Origin: Gammaproteobacteria bacterium
Lineage (GTDB): Bacteria; Pseudomonadota; Gammaproteobacteria; Nitrosococcales; Methylophagaceae
Assembly (NCBI GenBank): GCA_002400805.1
Contig: NVRG01000002.1
Coordinates: 13,334 to 20,808 of the forward strand
Direction of reading: 5' to 3'
DNA: 7,475 bases
Numbering within the stretch: position 1 is the first letter of the stretch; each line of letters begins with the position of its first letter. Of this stretch, positions 6,873 to 7,475 are shown piece after piece. The notes beneath the pieces are model-generated. The model was not told the DNA's origin, did no database searches, and saw nothing but the letters and a program-made list of their open reading frames with translations. The translations under genes were made by a program, and so were the position numbers.

Positions 6873-7180
6873 TGTACATATTCTTTTATCGTTAAAGTGA
6901 CAACTAGAATAATAAACAAACAACATAATTTTATTATTAATTTCTTAGAGTCATTTTTACGAATTTTTTTATAAGCTTTTTTAAGGCTCTCTTTTTGGGC
7001 TTTTGGGTCATTAATTGCATCTAGCTTTTCTTGCAGGTTTCTGTAGCTCTCAATTTGACGATTGTAATCATCCTTAAATGGCCCATCAGGTAGTTTTCTT
7101 TTTGCCTCTTCCATCATTTTCAGAGATGAACGGTGTCTATTCGCCATGTCAGCATAATACTGGTTTGTTTTTTTAGACAT
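6869..7180 (-). CDS. Small tail-anchored-type membrane protein of unknown function
   Basis: I do not recognise this 103-residue protein. Residues 1-80 are hydrophilic, highly charged and lysine-rich, and mostly helical in pattern (HRSSLKMMEEAKRKL, about 16-30, and YNRQIESYRNLQEKLDAI, about 39-56), consistent with a short coiled coil. Residues 81-98 (LIIKLCCLFIILVVTLTI) form one hydrophobic membrane segment at the extreme C-terminus, leaving only KEYVQ after it. There is no signal peptide, so a cytoplasmic domain anchored by its tail is the simplest topology. The ATG at 7180 has a good GGAAG ribosome site (7184-7188). Base composition is more AT-rich than the core genes. The stop codon lies inside the right-hand ATGTAATTAC repeat, so the reading frame may have been shortened or reset by that segment. 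A promoter about 160 bases upstream may drive it. Confidence 0.72.
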   Translation of the reverse strand: MSKKTNQYYADMANRHRSSLKMMEEAKRKLPDGPFKDDYNRQIESYRNLQEKLDAINDPKAQKESLKKAYKKIRKNDSKKLIIKLCCLFIILVVTLTIKEYVQ

Positions 7181-7347
7181 AAACTTCCATATTTATAAGT
7201 CATTGAATTTACTTTTTTGTTTGGCGGTCATCTTTTGGCTTTGGAAGTAGAGGTCCGTGGCCTCTTAATTATTTAGCAAATAGGGCCTGAAATAAACAAG
7301 GGTGGGAGATTGATGGTCAGTTCCCTTTTTCCAAATACGACAACGTT

Positions 7348-7376
7348 TTTATAGCGTAGATTTTTATTCTAGGCAA
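7348..7376 (-). promoter_or_regulatory. Sigma70-type promoter reading leftward
   Basis: On the minus strand, TTGCCT (7371-7376) and TATAAA (7348-7353) are separated by exactly 17 bases. Transcription would start near 7341 and read toward the small membrane-protein gene, giving a leader of about 160 bases. Prediction from sequence only. Confidence 0.5.
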
Positions 7377-7408
7377 ATACGTGAGAGACGGACCAGAATG
7401 ACAGGCAT

Positions 7409-7433
7409 AAAAAAACCGACGCTAGGTCGGTTT
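7409..7433 (-). terminator. Rho-independent terminator of the gene at the right edge
   Basis: On the minus strand the stem AAACCGAC/GTCGGTTT (7426-7433 with 7413-7420, loop 7421-7425) is followed by an uninterrupted run of seven T residues. It lies about 25 bases after the TAA of the right-edge gene. A second perfect hairpin, AAAGCT/AGCTTT with a 4-base loop (7439-7454), precedes it. The plus strand also has a short T-rich end, so weak bidirectional action is possible. Confidence 0.85.
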
Positions 7434-7457
7434 CTTTAAAAGCTGTGAAGCTTTAAA

Positions 7458-7475
7458 TTATAGTGCGCGAATAGC
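7458..7475 (-). CDS. C-terminal end of a minus-strand gene, possibly ribosomal protein S20 (rpsT)
   Basis: Only the codons for A-I-R-A-L and a TAA are visible before the window ends. A strong terminator follows directly, so this is a real gene end. The residues fit the end of gammaproteobacterial S20 proteins (a basic stretch ending in a KAL- or RAL-like sequence), and rpsT is a common neighbour of this locus in related genomes. Five residues cannot prove it. Confidence 0.45.
   Translation of the reverse strand, partial: AIRAL

Larger units (their letters stand above)
7181..7457. other. Intergenic stretch with a minus-strand promoter and terminator but no gene seen
   Basis: No convincing coding frame is present on either strand; the ATG-started frames I read here are about 13 codons long. 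The stretch holds a minus-strand promoter (7348-7376), a small imperfect inverted repeat AGAGG/CCTCT (7249-7253 and 7261-7265), and the terminator region of the gene entering from the right. Confidence 0.6.

Overview
The window looks like chromosomal DNA of a gammaproteobacterium of moderate G+C content. The main evidence is the housekeeping block rplU-rpmA-obgE-proB with ispB divergent from rplU, an arrangement also known at the E. coli ispB/rplU junction, together with protein sequences close to the gammaproteobacterial versions. A squalene-synthesis block (HpnD/HpnE type) next to ispB suggests a marine or methylotrophic lineage of the Methylophaga/Thiotrichales kind. That placement is inference and is not certain.

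Layout. (1) Positions 1-2678, minus strand: ispB (GTG start), then a thioredoxin-fold [2Fe-2S] ferredoxin, then hpnD, then hpnE, which runs off the left edge. The ferredoxin/hpnD and hpnD/hpnE junctions are both 4-base ATGA overlaps, so the last three genes are probably translationally coupled. IspB makes the octaprenyl-type side chain of ubiquinone from FPP and IPP. HpnD uses FPP to make presqualene diphosphate, and HpnE is a flavoenzyme that completes squalene. The operon therefore sits at the FPP branch point and includes an electron carrier. (2) Positions 2679-2852: divergent control region with a good sigma70-type promoter and a short 5' leader hairpin for rplU. (3) Positions 2853-5797, plus strand: rplU, rpmA, a strong terminator, obgE, proB. 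(4) Positions 5800-7180, minus strand: a GNAT acetyltransferase, a small secreted protein, a compact GC-rich segment bounded by ATGTAATTAC repeats, and a small tail-anchored-type membrane protein. This part is lineage-specific and more AT-rich. (5) Positions 7181-7475: a minus-strand promoter, a terminator and the last five codons of a minus-strand gene, possibly rpsT.

Most of the window is ordinary core genome. The points that deserve a second look are the ferredoxin coupled to hpnDE, the roughly 100-bp repeat-bounded segment at 6770-6872 whose right edge supplies the stop codon of the neighbouring gene, the 15-bp tandem repeat in the obgE tail, and the leader and attenuator-like structures around rplU and rpmA. 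I see no CRISPR array, complete insertion sequence, prophage or recognisable defence system.
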